Assembly: GCF_009687865.1 (NCBI RefSeq)
Contig: NZ_BLAE01000008.1
Location: 80,956-144,955 of the forward strand
Direction: 5' to 3'
Length of the DNA stretch: 64,000 nt
Source of the DNA: Acrocarpospora macrocephala
Lineage (GTDB): Bacteria; Actinomycetota; Actinomycetes; Streptosporangiales; Streptosporangiaceae
A program made the position numbers and the translations under genes. The notes under the pieces are model-generated. The model saw nothing but the letters and a program-made list of their open reading frames with translations. It did no database searches and was not told the DNA's origin. Positions within the stretch are counted from its first letter, which is position 1, and every line of letters begins with the position of its first letter. Shown one piece after another: positions 8,500 to 23,463 of this stretch.

Positions 8500-8841
8500 T
8501 CAGGGCCGCCGGAGAAGTCGTTCGAGCGCGACATCGAGATCGGCGGCCAGGTGTTCGCTGCGCGCGGACGCGGCCGGAGGATTGGCGCGTACCACCAGCA
8601 GGCTACCTCTCGGAAGTAGGTGTATACGTGCCCGCATCAGGTGTCTGAGCCGCCGCTTGACCTGATTGCGCACAACTGCCCCGCCGACGCCCTTGCTGAC
8701 GACGAATCCGACAAGTGGGGGAGAATCCCCTTCACCGGCGCGGAAATGGGCGACCAGCGATGGACGTCCGGCGCGGCGCCCGCGACGGATCGCCTCGGCG
8801 AACTCGTCACCCCGCCGCATGCGGTAAGCGGACGGCAGCAC
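8500..8841 (-). CDS. rnpA: ribonuclease P protein component
   Basis: Protein subunit of RNase P, which assists the RNA catalyst in 5' maturation of tRNA. The 113-aa basic protein starts [14 protein letters not shown] and contains the RNR-like signature [15 protein letters not shown]. These match the family in length and motif. It lies between rpmH and yidD in the conserved order. Confidence 0.96.
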   Translation of the reverse strand: MLPSAYRMRRGDEFAEAIRRGRRAGRPSLVAHFRAGEGDSPPLVGFVVSKGVGGAVVRNQVKRRLRHLMRARIHLLPRGSLLVVRANPPAASARSEHLAADLDVALERLLRRP

Positions 8842-8865
8842 CGGCTACTTCCTTATATAAGGTGA

Positions 8866-8887
8866 CCCGCCGCCACGGGGCGGCGGG
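8866..8887. terminator. GC hairpin between rpmH and rnpA
   Basis: Perfect 9-bp inverted repeat CCCGCCGCC/GGCGGCGGG with an ACGG loop in the rpmH-rnpA gap, without a following T-run on the minus strand. It may attenuate rnpA relative to the abundant rpmH transcript or act as a processing signal. Confidence 0.5.
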
Positions 8888-8935
8888 CGTTCCTCAGTTC
8901 GGCTGCGAAATCAGGTTGTGGATCAGACGGGTGGA

Positions 8936-9073
8936 TCAGACAGTCAGCTCGGCGCGGCCCTTGCGGCGGCGGGCGGCCAGGATGGCGCGGCCGGCCCGGG
9001 TGCGCATGCGCAGCCGGAAGCCGTGGGTCTTCGCGCGGCGACGGTTGTTCGGCTGGAAAGTACGCTTGCTCAC
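8936..9073 (-). CDS. rpmH: 50S ribosomal protein L34
   Basis: Complete 45-aa L34 of the large ribosomal subunit: start [20 protein letters not shown] and a basic C terminus. GTG at 9073 is preceded by GGAG at 7-bp spacing, although the frame is open 34 codons further upstream. It is the first gene of the operon divergent from dnaA, its universal neighbour. Confidence 0.97.
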   Translation of the reverse strand: MSKRTFQPNNRRRAKTHGFRLRMRTRAGRAILAARRRKGRAELTV

Positions 9074-9598
9074 GAGTGGGCTCCAGGCTTGAGTGACACC
9101 CGGGACGGTCCTCGGGCGTAGTCCGATGCACGATTTCCGACTCACCGATCGCAGGGCATGCGAAATAGCCGTCACGGATAAGCCGACCGCAACACGTTAC
9201 GGGGGATCCGCCCGATGGTCAAACCGGCGGGCATTCCTCATTAGTCTGATCATCAGCGCAGAGCGTGACCATACCAGTGTGCAGCGGAGTTTTCCCCAGG
9301 CTCGTGACCTGGTTTTCCACCGGTGGTCCGGCCGTCCACACCCTGTGGTCGCGGCAACCACTAGGCTGTGGACAACGTCTTGAACGCGGGTGGGCACACC
9401 GCTACTGTCAGGCGTTCAGACCTTCCTCCCCATCCCGAAGGCTGTGCACGACCTGTGCACAACTTGTGGATCCTCTGTGGATCTCTGTGGATCAAGTAGC
9501 GGGGACTGGTGCCGCCGGAACGACCCCGGCCATAAGCGGGTGTGGATAACGGATCGCGGCGTGCGAGCGGGGGCCGCGTAGGGAGGGAGGGCCGAGCC
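9074..9598. promoter_or_regulatory. rpmH-dnaA intergenic region with DnaA boxes
   Basis: Divergent promoter region of about 525 bp. DnaA-box-like 9-mers are TGTGGACAA at 9367-9375 and TGTGGATAA at 9541-9549 (both perfect), TGTGCACAA at 9454-9462, and a row of TGTGGATCN at 9465, 9476 and 9486. The position suggests DnaA autoregulation of dnaA. No gene is seen. Confidence 0.75.
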
Positions 9599-11296
9599 GT
9601 GGACGGTGTCGACCTCAACGCGGTATGGGCCCGCGCACTTGCCACCCTCACCGAGGAGGGCGTTTCCGGGCAGCAGCGTGCCTTCCTGCAGATGACCACG
9701 CCATCGGGCCTGATCAACGACACGATCCTGCTGGCCGCCCCCAATGATTTCGCGAAGGAAGTCCTGGAAGTACGGCTTCGCCCGCTGATCGCGCACGCGC
9801 TCTCGCAGGAGCTGGGCCGCCCGGTCCGGATCGCGGTCATGGTCGACTCGACCAACCAGCAGCAGGGCGGGCAGCAGCAGCGCGAAAGTTATCCCCAGGG
9901 TCCTGGGCAGAACTACCCGCGCCCCTCCGGATATCCCCAGCAGGTGGACAACGGTTTTCCCCAGCAGGGAGGGGCACAACCAGCCTTTGGCCAGGACTTT
10001 CGGCAGGGCGGTCCGGCGTTGTCCCCCGATTATCCACAGGGTGGTCCACAGGCCAAGCCGGGTTTCTCGTTCGCTCAGGATGGTCCACAGGAGGCCCAGC
10101 AGCCGCACGCGCAGCCGTCGGCGGAGCCGTACCCATCGCCGGGAGGGCAAGGCGGGGGTATTCCGACAGAGCCGCCCAAATTCGTAACGGAGCCGCCCAC
10201 GCCAGAGCCCGTGCAGAACCGGTGGGAGAGTCGCGGCGGGAGCCGTACCAGCGGGGAACCGGCGCGGTTGAACGCCAAGTACACCTTCGACACCTTTGTC
10301 ATTGGAGCCAGCAACCGGTTCGCGCACGCGGCCGCGGTGGCGGTGGCGGAGGCGCCGGCGAAGGCGTACAACCCGCTGTTCATCTACGGGGACTCGGGGC
10401 TGGGGAAGACGCACCTTCTGCACGCGATCGGCCACTACGCGCAGAGCCTGTACGACGGCGCCCGGGTCCGGTATGTGAGCTCGGAGGAGTTCACCAATGA
10501 CTTCATCAACTCCATCCGCGACCACAAGGCCGACGGGTTCCGGGCCCGCTACCGCGCGGTGGACATCCTGCTCGTGGACGACATCCAGTTCCTGGAGGGC
10601 AAGGAGCAGACGCAGGAGGAGTTTTTCCACACCTTCAACACCCTGCACAACTCCTCCAAGCAGATCGTCATCTCCAGTGACCGCGCGCCGAAGCAGCTGG
10701 TCACGCTGGAGGATCGGCTGCGCAACCGGTTCGAGTGGGGCCTGATCACCGACGTGCAGCCGCCCGAGCTGGAGACCCGGATCGCGATCCTGCGCAAGAA
10801 GGCCATCCAGGAGGGGCTGGCCGCGCCGCCGGACGTGCTCGAATACATCGCCAGCCGGATCGCCACCAACATCCGCGAGCTGGAGGGCGCGCTGATCCGG
10901 GTGACCGCGTTCGCCAGCCTGAACCGGCAGTCGGTGGACATCCAGCTGACCGAGGTCGTGCTCAAGGATCTGATCAGCGAGGACGCGGACACCGAGATCA
11001 CCATCGCGCTGATCATGTCGACGACGGCCGAGTACTTCGGGGTCTCGCTGGAGGATCTGTGCGGCGGCTCGCGGTCGCGGGCGCTCGTGACGGCCCGGCA
11101 GATCGCCATGTATCTGGCCAGGGAGCTGACCGACCTGTCGCTGCCGAAGATCGGCCAGCAGTTCGGCGGCCGGGATCACACCACGGTCATGCACGCGGAG
11201 CGGAAGATCCGGTCGCTGATGGCCGAACGGCGCTCGATGTACAACCAGGTGAACGAGCTCACCACCCGCATCAAGCAACGCGGTCGCCAAGCTTGA
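9599..11296 (+). CDS. dnaA: chromosomal replication initiator protein DnaA
   Basis: AAA+ initiator that binds DnaA boxes and melts oriC. Domain I (about 1-85) is followed by a long Gln/Gly/Pro-rich domain II (about 85-220), longer than in most bacteria and typical of streptomycete-like DnaA. Next come the ATPase with Walker [10 protein letters not shown] (near residue 263) and Walker [14 protein letters not shown], and the C-terminal DNA-binding domain with [14 protein letters not shown] at 9599 is preceded by GGGAGGG at 7-bp spacing. The frame is open 19 codons further upstream without a ribosome binding site. The protein is 565 aa. Confidence 0.97.
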   Translation: MDGVDLNAVWARALATLTEEGVSGQQRAFLQMTTPSGLINDTILLAAPNDFAKEVLEVRLRPLIAHALSQELGRPVRIAVMVDSTNQQQGGQQQRESYPQGPGQNYPRPSGYPQQVDNGFPQQGGAQPAFGQDFRQGGPALSPDYPQGGPQAKPGFSFAQDGPQEAQQPHAQPSAEPYPSPGGQGGGIPTEPPKFVTEPPTPEPVQNRWESRGGSRTSGEPARLNAKYTFDTFVIGASNRFAHAAAVAVAEAPAKAYNPLFIYGDSGLGKTHLLHAIGHYAQSLYDGARVRYVSSEEFTNDFINSIRDHKADGFRARYRAVDILLVDDIQFLEGKEQTQEEFFHTFNTLHNSSKQIVISSDRAPKQLVTLEDRLRNRFEWGLITDVQPPELETRIAILRKKAIQEGLAAPPDVLEYIASRIATNIRELEGALIRVTAFASLNRQSVDIQLTEVVLKDLISEDADTEITIALIMSTTAEYFGVSLEDLCGGSRSRALVTARQIAMYLARELTDLSLPKIGQQFGGRDHTTVMHAERKIRSLMAERRSMYNQVNELTTRIKQRGRQA

Positions 11297-11961
11297 TTCA
11301 CAGGCTGTGGATATCTCTGTGGATCACTGCCGCTACACCTCACAGCCGTGTTAACAACGCTCTGAAGATCTTTTAGCGAGCCACTTTTCCCACACCCTGT
11401 GGATAACTCTGGGGACAAGTTGGGGATAACTTGGGGACAACCTGTGCATGGTCTGTGGACGCTCTGTGCACAGTGGAAAAATCACCAACCGGGATGGGCG
11501 TGTCTCCCGTGGATAACCTGGGGAAAACCTGTGGGTAACCTCCAGTAACCAGTGGATGACGGACCGTTTTCCTGGGGATGGCCTGTGGACGACCGAAAGT
11601 TCCCCACAGGCCACGCTTCGTCATCCACCGTTTACCCACAGGTGCGGTGGACAACGGCAGCCATGCTGAGCTGCGAAAACAGGGGTTCATCCACATATCC
11701 ACAGCCCCTATGAATGTGACTACGTTCTCTCTCACTAGGGAAATCAAGAGCAACAGAAGGGCTTCGCGGAGCGCCAAGGTGCGGGAGAGTTGACACCTGT
11801 GGGCGAGCGACGAGGATGGGCGTTCGCTGCTACGTCCGCCGAGCAGACCGCACATCCGCAACGGGAGTACTGCCCACTCCCCGCGAGGGATAACCGCGTT
11901 CGTCGGACATGCGACCGCAGAGACAGCAACAAGCCATGAAATTCACAGGAGGCTGATCCAC
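11297..11961. other. oriC: chromosomal replication origin oriC
   Basis: The 665-bp dnaA-dnaN gap holds a dense array of DnaA-box-like 9-mers, mostly on one strand: TGTGGATAA 11398-11406, TGGGGACAA 11410-11418, TGGGGATAA 11421-11429, TGGGGACAA 11432-11440, CGTGGATAA 11508-11516, TGTGGGTAA 11530-11538, TGTGGACGA 11584-11592 and TTACCCACA 11632-11640. Further variants lie near 11306, 11318 and 11694. Lower GC stretches (11350-11390, 11700-11760) are candidate unwinding regions. Position and box density match actinobacterial origins. Confidence 0.93.
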
Positions 11962-13098
11962 GTGATGTTCCGGGTCGACCGAGACGTGCTCGCCGAGGCG
12001 GTCGCGTGGACGGCACGTAGCCTGCCCGCTCGCCCTTCCGTGCCCGTGCTCGCGGGCATGCGACTGGAAGTGACCGAAGACCACCAACTGAAGCTCTCCG
12101 GCTTCGACTACGAGGTCTCCGCCGAGGTAACCCTCGATCTGCAGACCGGCGAACCGGGCGTGGTCCTGGTCTCCGGCAAGCTGCTCGCCGAGATCACCCG
12201 CGCGCTGCCCGCGCAACCCGTCGACCTGGTCGTCGAGGGCGCCAAGGCGGTCGTCACCTGTGGAAGCGCGCGCTTCACCCTGCTGACCATGCCGGTGGAG
12301 GACTACCCGTCCCTGCCGGCCATGCCTCCCGCGGCCGGGCGGGTCGGCAGCGACGTGTTCGCGGCCGCCGTCGCCCAGGTGGCCACCGCGGCGGGCAAGG
12401 ACGACACCCTGCCCATGCTCACCGGCGTCCGGATGGAGATCGAGGGCGACACCGTCACGCTGGCCGCGACCGACCGCTACCGGCTGGCCGTGCGCGAGCT
12501 GAAGTGGCAGCCCGACCAGCCGGACTTCCAGGCGATCGCCATGATCCCCGGGCGCACCCTGGCCGACACCGCCAAATCGTTGATCACCGGCGCCGAGGTG
12601 GAGATCGCGCTCAGCTCGGTCGGCGGCACCGGCGAGGGTATGATCGGCTTCTCCAGCTCCGGCCGCCGCACCACCACCCGCCTGCTCGACCCCGAATTCC
12701 CCAAGTACCGCTCGCTGCTGCCCACCGAGTTCTCCGCCCACGCCGACATCGCGACCAGCTCCTTCGTGGAGGCGGTCAAGCGGGTGGCCCTGGTCGCCGA
12801 GCGCAACACACCGGTCCGGCTCGCCTTCCGCGGCACCGAAGTGGTCCTGGAGGCCGGCAGCGGCGACGAGGCCCAGGCGGTGGAGGTCCTGCCGGTGGAG
12901 TTCGAGGGCGACGACATCAACATCGCCTTCAACCACCAGTTCCTGCTGGAGGGCCTGGGTGCGATCGACTCGGACGTGGCCCGGCTGAACTTCACGACCT
13001 CCACGAAGCCCGCCATCCTCACCGGTGGAAAACCTGTGGATGAAAAAGCCATCGCGGACTACCGCTACCTGATCATGCCCATCCGCTTGAGCAGCTGA
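11962..13098 (+). CDS. dnaN: DNA polymerase III sliding clamp (beta subunit)
   Basis: Ring-shaped processivity clamp of the replicase, 378 aa. Three clamp folds are recognisable, with the N terminus FRVDRDVLAEAVAW, the middle domain (DTLPMLTGVRMEIEGD, AATDRYRLAVRE) and the C-terminal LIMPIRLSS. AGGAGG at 11947-11952 is 9 bp from the GTG at 11962. The ATG directly after it is an equally usable start. It lies downstream of oriC and opens the dnaN-gnd-recF segment. Confidence 0.97.
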   Translation: MMFRVDRDVLAEAVAWTARSLPARPSVPVLAGMRLEVTEDHQLKLSGFDYEVSAEVTLDLQTGEPGVVLVSGKLLAEITRALPAQPVDLVVEGAKAVVTCGSARFTLLTMPVEDYPSLPAMPPAAGRVGSDVFAAAVAQVATAAGKDDTLPMLTGVRMEIEGDTVTLAATDRYRLAVRELKWQPDQPDFQAIAMIPGRTLADTAKSLITGAEVEIALSSVGGTGEGMIGFSSSGRRTTTRLLDPEFPKYRSLLPTEFSAHADIATSSFVEAVKRVALVAERNTPVRLAFRGTEVVLEAGSGDEAQAVEVLPVEFEGDDINIAFNHQFLLEGLGAIDSDVARLNFTTSTKPAILTGGKPVDEKAIADYRYLIMPIRLSS

Positions 13099-13187
13099 CG
13101 CGGCCCTCAGACGTTTACGGAGGGACCGTATGATCTACCCCCGTGCCGGGTAGGGCGCTCACGATGAACCAAGAGGGGGTGGCCTCG

Positions 13188-14132
13188 ATGCAGATCGGCC
13201 TGATCGGGCTCGGGAAAATGGGCGGCAACATGGCCGAGCGGCTCCGCCGCGGCGGCCATGACGTGGTCGGCTACGACCGCGATCCGAAGATCAGCGACGT
13301 CGGGAGCCTGAAGGAGCTCGTGGAGCGGCTGGCGGCGCCCAGGGCGGTCTGGATCATGGTCCCGGCCGGTGACCCCACCCGGGCGACGATCAACCACCTG
13401 AGCGAGCTGCTCGCCCCCGGGGACGTCATCATCGACGGCGGCAACTCCCACTATGTGGACGACCAGAAGCACGGCGCCGAACTGGCCACGCGGAACATCG
13501 GCTTCGTGGACGTCGGCGTCAGCGGGGGCGTCTGGGGCCTGGAGAACGGCTACGCGCTGATGGCGGGCGGCACGGCCGAGGACATCCAGCGGTTGCGGCC
13601 GATCTTCGAGACGCTCAAGCCGGTGGGCGCGGACGGTTTCGTCCACGCGGGCGGGATCGGCGCGGGCCACTTCGCCAAGATGGTCCACAACGGCATCGAG
13701 TACGGCATGATGCAGGCCTTCGCCGAAGGCTGGGAGCTGCTGGAGGCCACCGACATCGTCACCGACGTGCCGGGCGCCTTCGCCAGCTGGCGGCACGGCA
13801 CGGTGATCCGCTCCTGGCTGCTGGACCTGCTCGTACGGGCGCTCAAGGAAGACCCGGAACTGTCGGAGCTGAAAGGTTATGCACAGGACTCGGGCGAGGG
13901 CCGGTGGACGGTGCAGGCGGCTGTGGATCACGCGGTCCCGCTGCCGGTGATCACCGCCGCGCTGTTCGCCAGGTTCGCCTCCCGGCAGGAGGATTCGCCC
14001 GCGATGAAGATGATCGCGGCGCTGCGCAACCAGTTCGGCGGGCATGCGGTGAACGCGGTGGACGGCCAGACCGGACTGGGCGCCGACGCCCCCGGCGCGG
14101 ACACCGTGCCCCCGGTGGAAGCCGAGAACTGA
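13188..14132 (+). CDS. gnd: 6-phosphogluconate dehydrogenase, decarboxylating (short form)
   Basis: Converts 6-phosphogluconate to ribulose 5-phosphate and CO2 with reduction of NAD(P). The N-terminal Rossmann motif is GLIGLGKMGGNMAERL. Family signatures IIDGGNSHYVDD and GVSGGVWGLENGYALMAGG and the catalytic-region GAGHFAKMVHNGIEYGMMQA are present. At 314 aa it is the short form, usually NAD-preferring. I chose ATG 13188 because a GAGGGGG motif lies about 8 bp upstream; an in-frame ATG further upstream has none. Placement between dnaN and recF is conserved in streptomycetes and relatives. Confidence 0.93.
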   Translation: MQIGLIGLGKMGGNMAERLRRGGHDVVGYDRDPKISDVGSLKELVERLAAPRAVWIMVPAGDPTRATINHLSELLAPGDVIIDGGNSHYVDDQKHGAELATRNIGFVDVGVSGGVWGLENGYALMAGGTAEDIQRLRPIFETLKPVGADGFVHAGGIGAGHFAKMVHNGIEYGMMQAFAEGWELLEATDIVTDVPGAFASWRHGTVIRSWLLDLLVRALKEDPELSELKGYAQDSGEGRWTVQAAVDHAVPLPVITAALFARFASRQEDSPAMKMIAALRNQFGGHAVNAVDGQTGLGADAPGADTVPPVEAEN

Positions 14133-14185
14133 GCGGCAGCGGCAAGCGCGCTCAAGATGTCGGTGGGGACCGCTAGCGTTGCGGC

Positions 14186-15349
14186 ATGCACGTCGCCCAT
14201 CTCTCGCTCACCGACTTCCGGTCCTATCCCGGGGTGGAGCTCGCGCTCGACCCAGGCGTGACCGCGTTCGTCGGCCCGAACGGGCAGGGCAAGACGAACC
14301 TCGTCGAAGCACTCGGCTACGTGGCCAGCCACGCCAGCCACCGGGTGGCCACCGACGCCCCCCTGGTCCGGCACGGCGCCGCCCGGGCGGTGATCCGCTC
14401 GATGATCGTCAAAGACGACCGCCGCGCGCTGATCGAGCTGGAGCTCAACCCCGGCAAGGCCAACCGGGCCCGGATCAACCGTTCCCCCCTCTCCCGCGCC
14501 CGGGATGCCCTGGGGCTGCTCAGAACGGTCCTGTTCGCCCCCGAGGACCTCGCCCTGGTGAAGGGCGACCCCGCCGAGCGGCGCAGGTTCATGGACGATC
14601 TGCTGGTCGCCCGCCATCCCCGGTTCGCCGGGGTCAGGGCCGACTACGACCGCGTGCTCAAGCAGCGCAACGCCCTGCTCCGCACGGGGGTGCTGGCGCG
14701 CCCTGGAAGGCGTCGTAGCGCCCGCAGGCAGGACGAGGAGAGCGGATTCGCGGAAGCGGGCGCCGGTGACGTCCAGAGCACGCTGGAGGTCTGGGACAGC
14801 CATCTCGTCCGCCACGGCGCGGAGCTGCTGGCGGCCCGCCTCGACCTTGTGGACGAGCTGCGCCCGCTCGCCGCGAAGGCCTACGCCACCCTCGCCCCGG
14901 CCTCCGACGCCGCCCAGCTCGAATATTCGTCCACAGCCCTGGGGACAACCCGCGACGACCTGGCGGGCCAGCTGCTCGCCGCCCTCGCCGAGGCCCGCAA
15001 GTCCGAGCTCGAGCGCGGCATCACCCTCGTCGGCCCGCACCGCGACGACCTCCAGCTCCGCCTCGGCGAGCTGCCCGCCCGCGGCTACGCCAGCCACGGC
15101 GAATCCTGGTCGTTCGCGCTGGCCCTCCGCCTGGCCGCCTACGACCTGCTCCGCGCCGACGGCGGCGACCCCGTGCTGATCCTGGACGACGTGTTCGCCG
15201 AACTCGACACCCAGCGGCGCCGCAGGCTGGCCGAGATGGTCGCCCCGGCGGAGCAGGTCCTGATCACCGCCGCCGTCCCCGCCGACGTGCCCGGCGAGCT
15301 CATCGGCGTGCGTTTCGACGTGACAGAAGGGAGCGTGACCCGTGTCTGA
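14186..15349 (+). CDS. recF: DNA replication and repair protein RecF
   Basis: SMC-like ATPase that helps load RecA at gapped DNA, 387 aa. Walker A is [14 protein letters not shown], the D-loop and Walker B segment is [19 protein letters not shown], and the signature region begins [14 protein letters not shown]. The middle has a family-typical variable insert (about 175-195, [15 protein letters not shown]). The ATG at 14186 fits the family start [13 protein letters not shown]. It overlaps the next gene by 8 bp. Confidence 0.96.
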   Translation: MHVAHLSLTDFRSYPGVELALDPGVTAFVGPNGQGKTNLVEALGYVASHASHRVATDAPLVRHGAARAVIRSMIVKDDRRALIELELNPGKANRARINRSPLSRARDALGLLRTVLFAPEDLALVKGDPAERRRFMDDLLVARHPRFAGVRADYDRVLKQRNALLRTGVLARPGRRRSARRQDEESGFAEAGAGDVQSTLEVWDSHLVRHGAELLAARLDLVDELRPLAAKAYATLAPASDAAQLEYSSTALGTTRDDLAGQLLAALAEARKSELERGITLVGPHRDDLQLRLGELPARGYASHGESWSFALALRLAAYDLLRADGGDPVLILDDVFAELDTQRRRRLAEMVAPAEQVLITAAVPADVPGELIGVRFDVTEGSVTRV

Positions 15350-15863
15350 ACCCCTCGGCTCGGGTGGCCAGTCCCCGCAGAACTCGGCGGCCAAGGGCGC
15401 CGCCCTGGCCAGGGAGAAACTCGCCCAGGCCAAGGCCGACGCGCAGCGCCGCGGCCAGCTGCCGCGCAGCGAACCACGCCGCCGCAAGAACGGCGCGCGG
15501 CGCGACTCCGCCGATCCCCAGCTGTTTGGCGGCGCGATCCGCGACCTGCTGGCCGAGCGCGGCTGGGAGCAGTCGGTCGCCGTCGGCGGGGTGTTCGGCC
15601 GCTGGCGGGAGATCGTCGGCCCCGAACTCGCCTCGCACACCAAGCCGGAGACTTTCGAGGACGGCGAACTGCTGGTCGCCGCCGACTCCACCGCCTGGGC
15701 GACCCAGGTGCGTCTGCTGGCGGCGTCCCTGGTCAGACGACTGAACGAGGAGTTAGGCGACGGCACGGTCCGCCGGGTCAAAGTGCACGGGCCCAACACC
15801 GGCGTCCGTCCCGGTGGCCTGCGCGTTCACGGGAGCAAGGGGCCAGGGGACACCTACGGATAA
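15342..15863 (+). CDS. DUF721 (DciA-like) protein
   Basis: The 173-aa protein has a DUF721 core (about 60-140): [42 protein letters not shown], then [20 protein letters not shown]721 proteins include DciA, the ancestral loader or stimulator of the replicative helicase DnaB. The mycobacterial homologue next to recF has been implicated in replication. The N terminus is a basic, Ala/Arg-rich disordered tail. GTG at 15342 overlaps recF, suggesting translational coupling. Confidence 0.9.
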   Translation: MSEPLGSGGQSPQNSAAKGAALAREKLAQAKADAQRRGQLPRSEPRRRKNGARRDSADPQLFGGAIRDLLAERGWEQSVAVGGVFGRWREIVGPELASHTKPETFEDGELLVAADSTAWATQVRLLAASLVRRLNEELGDGTVRRVKVHGPNTGVRPGGLRVHGSKGPGDTYG

Positions 15864-18150
<2,287 letters not shown>

Positions 18151-18183
18151 TCGGCCTGCCGTACAGAGCAGAAAAGGATTGAC

Positions 18184-20699
<2,516 letters not shown>

Positions 20700-20703
<4 letters not shown>

Positions 20704-21410
20704 CGAACTCGGGGAGCGCCAGCGCCAGAACAAAGAAGGGCTCGGCCGCCAAGCCGATGACTTTCTCGATGCGTGACGGGGTGTCCGAGCGGATCGAAGA
20801 CGAGGGGCCGGAGTCTCGTCCCGCCGAGGAGCCGAAGCCGGACGACTCCACGGTTCGCATCCGCACATCGGGCCCGGACCCGAAGCCGTGGTCGCCCGCC
20901 GCGCCCGACCTGAACGAAACCAACCCGCGCCCCCCCGCCGTCCCGTCCGTCGGCACGGCCGCCGACCTGACCACACCGGCCGACCGGCCGATGCTCAAAA
21001 CCCAACCGGCAGAAGACCGGAAACCGGCCATCCGCGCCCCCCGGAAGGCCCACCTCGTCCTCCGCCGGGTAGAACCCTGGTCCGCGATGAAGTTCAGCTT
21101 CGTCGTCTCCCTGGTCTGCTTCGTAGTCCTGTTCGTCGCGGTCGCCGTGCTGTACGGCGTGCTGTCCGCCATGGGCGTCTTCGACGAGATCGTCAAAGCC
21201 GTCAACCAGCTGACCGTCGGCGAGGGCGCGACGCCGTCCTTCGACGTGGCCAGCTGGTTCGAGCCGGTGCGCATCCTGGGCTACACGGCCCTGCTTGGCG
21301 CGATCAACGTGGTTCTGATCACAGCCCTGGCCACGCTGGGCGCCGTCATCTACAACCTCTCCGCCGACCTGGTCGGCGGCGTCGAAGTCACCTTCAGCGA
21401 AGCCGAGTGA
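20700..21410 (+). CDS. DUF3566 membrane protein
   Basis: 236 aa. About 120 residues of acidic, Pro-rich, disordered cytoplasmic N terminus are followed by two transmembrane helices (about 138-162 and 196-220) joined by an extracytoplasmic loop ([16 protein letters not shown]...). The DUF3566 core starts at [14 protein letters not shown] and ends [15 protein letters not shown]. The family is conserved directly after gyrA in actinobacteria, including mycobacteria (Rv0007). The function is not established. A strong hairpin follows. Confidence 0.92.
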
Positions 21411-21414
21411 CCTT

Positions 21415-21457
21415 CGTTCCTGTACGGCCACCGGCCGAGCGTGGCCGTACGGGAACG
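21415..21457 (+). terminator. terminator hairpin after the gyrBA-DUF3566 operon
   Basis: A 17-bp inverted repeat (21415-21431 with 21441-21457), paired throughout with one G-T wobble and a 9-nt loop, begins 4 bp after the DUF3566 stop. There is no long T-run, as is common in high-GC actinobacteria. Confidence 0.8.
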
Positions 21458-21532
21458 ACGGTGCGAGGAACCCCTCGGACACGGTAAGCTTTTCCTCGTC
21501 CAGCCAAGACCTACGGGTTTTGAGCGTGGCTG

Positions 21533-21606
21533 GGGGCTATAGCTCAGACGGTTAGAGCGCTTCCCTGATAAGGAAGAGGTCCCAGGTTCAAGTCCTGGTA
21601 GCCCCA
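21533..21606 (+). tRNA. ileT: tRNA-Ile (GAT)
   Basis: A 74-nt cloverleaf: acceptor GGGGCTA pairs with TAGCCCC, anticodon loop CTGATAA with GAT at 21567-21569, T-arm GGTTCAAGTCC. Discriminator A, with the CCA not fully encoded. It sits downstream of gyrA, as in many actinobacteria. Confidence 0.97.
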
Positions 21607-21761
21607 CCGCAGGTCAGAGGCCATATCCCATCTCGGGACTGGCCTCTTTTCATGTCCGTACAGCTTCAAGGTACAGCTGTTGACGACAGCGGACGTGTCC
21701 TTTGAGCAACGGGCCGACCCGTCACAAGCCCCTTCCTGTCCAAGGGTGCACTCGAGGGCCG

Positions 21762-21838
21762 TCGCAACAAACTGATCAGTTGTTGGCAGCAAGTACCATA
21801 GCGAGACGCTCGGCTGGGATACCCCAGCCGAGCGTCTG
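21762..21838 (+). repeat. duplicated extragenic element, copy 1
   Basis: This 75-nt element begins TCGCAACAAACTGATCAG, continues through GGCAGCAAGTACCATAGCG, and ends in a perfect 15-bp hairpin (21805-21819 with 21824-21838, loop ATAC). A second copy lies at 23026-23100 in the same orientation. The left part also contains the palindrome AACTGATCAGTT. It lies in the gap between tRNA-Ile and the PDZ protein gene. Confidence 0.8.
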
Positions 21839-22081
21839 GTGTTCGGGTCCAGCCGAGATACGGGAAGAACCGGCCAGGGCTCGATCTTGATGCTTTGAGC
21901 CGAACCATTGTCGGCCAGCCGCCGTTGGAGCGCCGTGGTGAGGGAAGATCATCCGTGGTGCTGCTGCGCAATCTCGGAAGTTGTCCTGCCCGAGTAGCTC
22001 TTATGTGAGCTGATCGAAATCTGCTCTGCGGCGGCCCTGCCTACCCGCTGCCATACCCCCATCCATCTACTCTTTGTAATC

Positions 22082-22870
22082 ATGCTTACACAATCAGTTG
22101 ATGCACCTTGCGGGGTAGGCTCCGGGATAGTCCGCAGGAGCGTGCGGGTGTGCATTTTGCTCGCGGTGGGCGCCGCCCTGCTTACAGCCGGAGGCGTCTC
22201 CGCCGCCGAGAGTTCAGCGACCTTGATCGCACAGCAGGCCCGGTCTCTGCCTCCGCAGCAGAACGTCCCCGATCTGGACGTGCCCGGCCCTCCGCAAACC
22301 GTCACCTATCCGCCGGACGGCAAGCGCCGCTACCACCAGAGCACAGTGACCGTCCAAGCTCCGCCCTACACCCGCATCACCGCCCTGAACCTGCGCTGCA
22401 GCTGGGCCTGCCCGGTCACCATCGCTCCCGACGGCAAGTCAGCCACCGGCACGTTCAATGTCAACACGTGGGACTTCCTCTATCCCTACGATGTAGAGGT
22501 GGTCGCTGACGCCAACGCCAACGTGCCACTGGCAGGCGGCCAGTTCAGCGGCACCTTCACCCTCGACGGCGACACCCAGCCGCTCACCGTGAACTTCAAG
22601 CCCGGCGTCCAGGCTGTTGTGGCGGCCAACCTCAGGAACACCAGCCCCCCGGGCGGCGGCGTCCGCGTAATCTCCGTCGACCCCGGCAGCAAGGCCGACG
22701 TATCGGGGCTGCAACCAGGTGACGTCATTACCGGCATTGCGGGAACTCCAACCCCGACCGTCAACGATCTGGACACGTTTCTGGACCAAAAGCGGGCCGG
22801 CACCACCTATCCGGTGACCGTCCAGCGTGGCGGCACCACCGTTACCCTGCAGCTCACCTTGGACAGCTAG
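22082..22870 (+). CDS. secreted protein with C-terminal PDZ domain
   Basis: 262 aa. An N-terminal signal peptide (about 20-42, VRVCILLAVGAALLTAGGVSA) is followed by a middle region of beta-rich composition with a cysteine pair (LRCSWACPV). The C-terminal PDZ domain (about 190-262) contains VDPGSKADVSGLQPGDVITGIAG and a final TVTLQLTLD strand. There is no protease domain, so it may be a stand-alone substrate-binding or scaffold protein at the cell surface. It is flanked by the two copies of the hairpin element and is followed by a secreted subtilase, a possible partner. No operon partner is visible. Confidence 0.8.
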   Translation: MLTQSVDAPCGVGSGIVRRSVRVCILLAVGAALLTAGGVSAAESSATLIAQQARSLPPQQNVPDLDVPGPPQTVTYPPDGKRRYHQSTVTVQAPPYTRITALNLRCSWACPVTIAPDGKSATGTFNVNTWDFLYPYDVEVVADANANVPLAGGQFSGTFTLDGDTQPLTVNFKPGVQAVVAANLRNTSPPGGGVRVISVDPGSKADVSGLQPGDVITGIAGTPTPTVNDLDTFLDQKRAGTTYPVTVQRGGTTVTLQLTLDS

Positions 22871-23025
22871 AACACCGAAGACTCCCTCCAGAGCTGGTTC
22901 CCTTCACTGCGGCCAGCGTCTATGTCCGGTCCTAGCGCCACCGCACCACGGCGTTCCGGCACCCATGGCAGGGTTCCTCACATCCGGGGCACCTTGTCAG
23001 GAAGCAAGCTGCAACGGCCCGAGCC

Positions 23026-23100
23026 TCGCAACAACTGATCAGGCGTTCGCGGCAAGGAGCATAGCGAGACGCTTGGCTGGGGTATCCCAGCCAAGCGTCT
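23026..23100 (+). repeat. duplicated extragenic element, copy 2
   Basis: The second copy reads TCGCAACAACTGATCAGG, then GGCAAGGAGCATAGCG and a perfect 15-bp hairpin (23067-23081 with 23086-23100, loop GTAT). Relative to copy 1 the stem carries one compensated pair change (C-G to T-A), and the loop is the reverse complement of the copy 1 loop. It lies in the 440-bp gap before the subtilase gene, which otherwise holds nothing recognisable. Confidence 0.8.
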
Positions 23101-23463
23101 TTCGTGGTCTGGAGTTCAACTCGGTGGCGACGGCGGCGAGGCCCTCCCGGATCTCGAAGTCCATCGCATCTCCTGTGGGGTGTTGCGACGACCACTAGAA
23201 CGGAAGAAGCAAAGCTGAGGGGGCTCTGAGGGGCGGTTCGACATGCGTCGGAGGTGGGCCTCTAACGCTAGACCGCAGGTAGATCACGGAATCCGGCTCT
23301 AGGGCACACGATGCGTACCGTCAAGAACAATCTACTGAGCCTGCCGATGCTCGCCGTCGCGTCGGCGGCATCGGTCGGCGCCATGTCCGGCCCCAGCCAC
23401 GCCGCGACCGGCGACGTCGCCATGAATTATGTTCAATGGATAGCACAATACGGAAAGTCCGTT

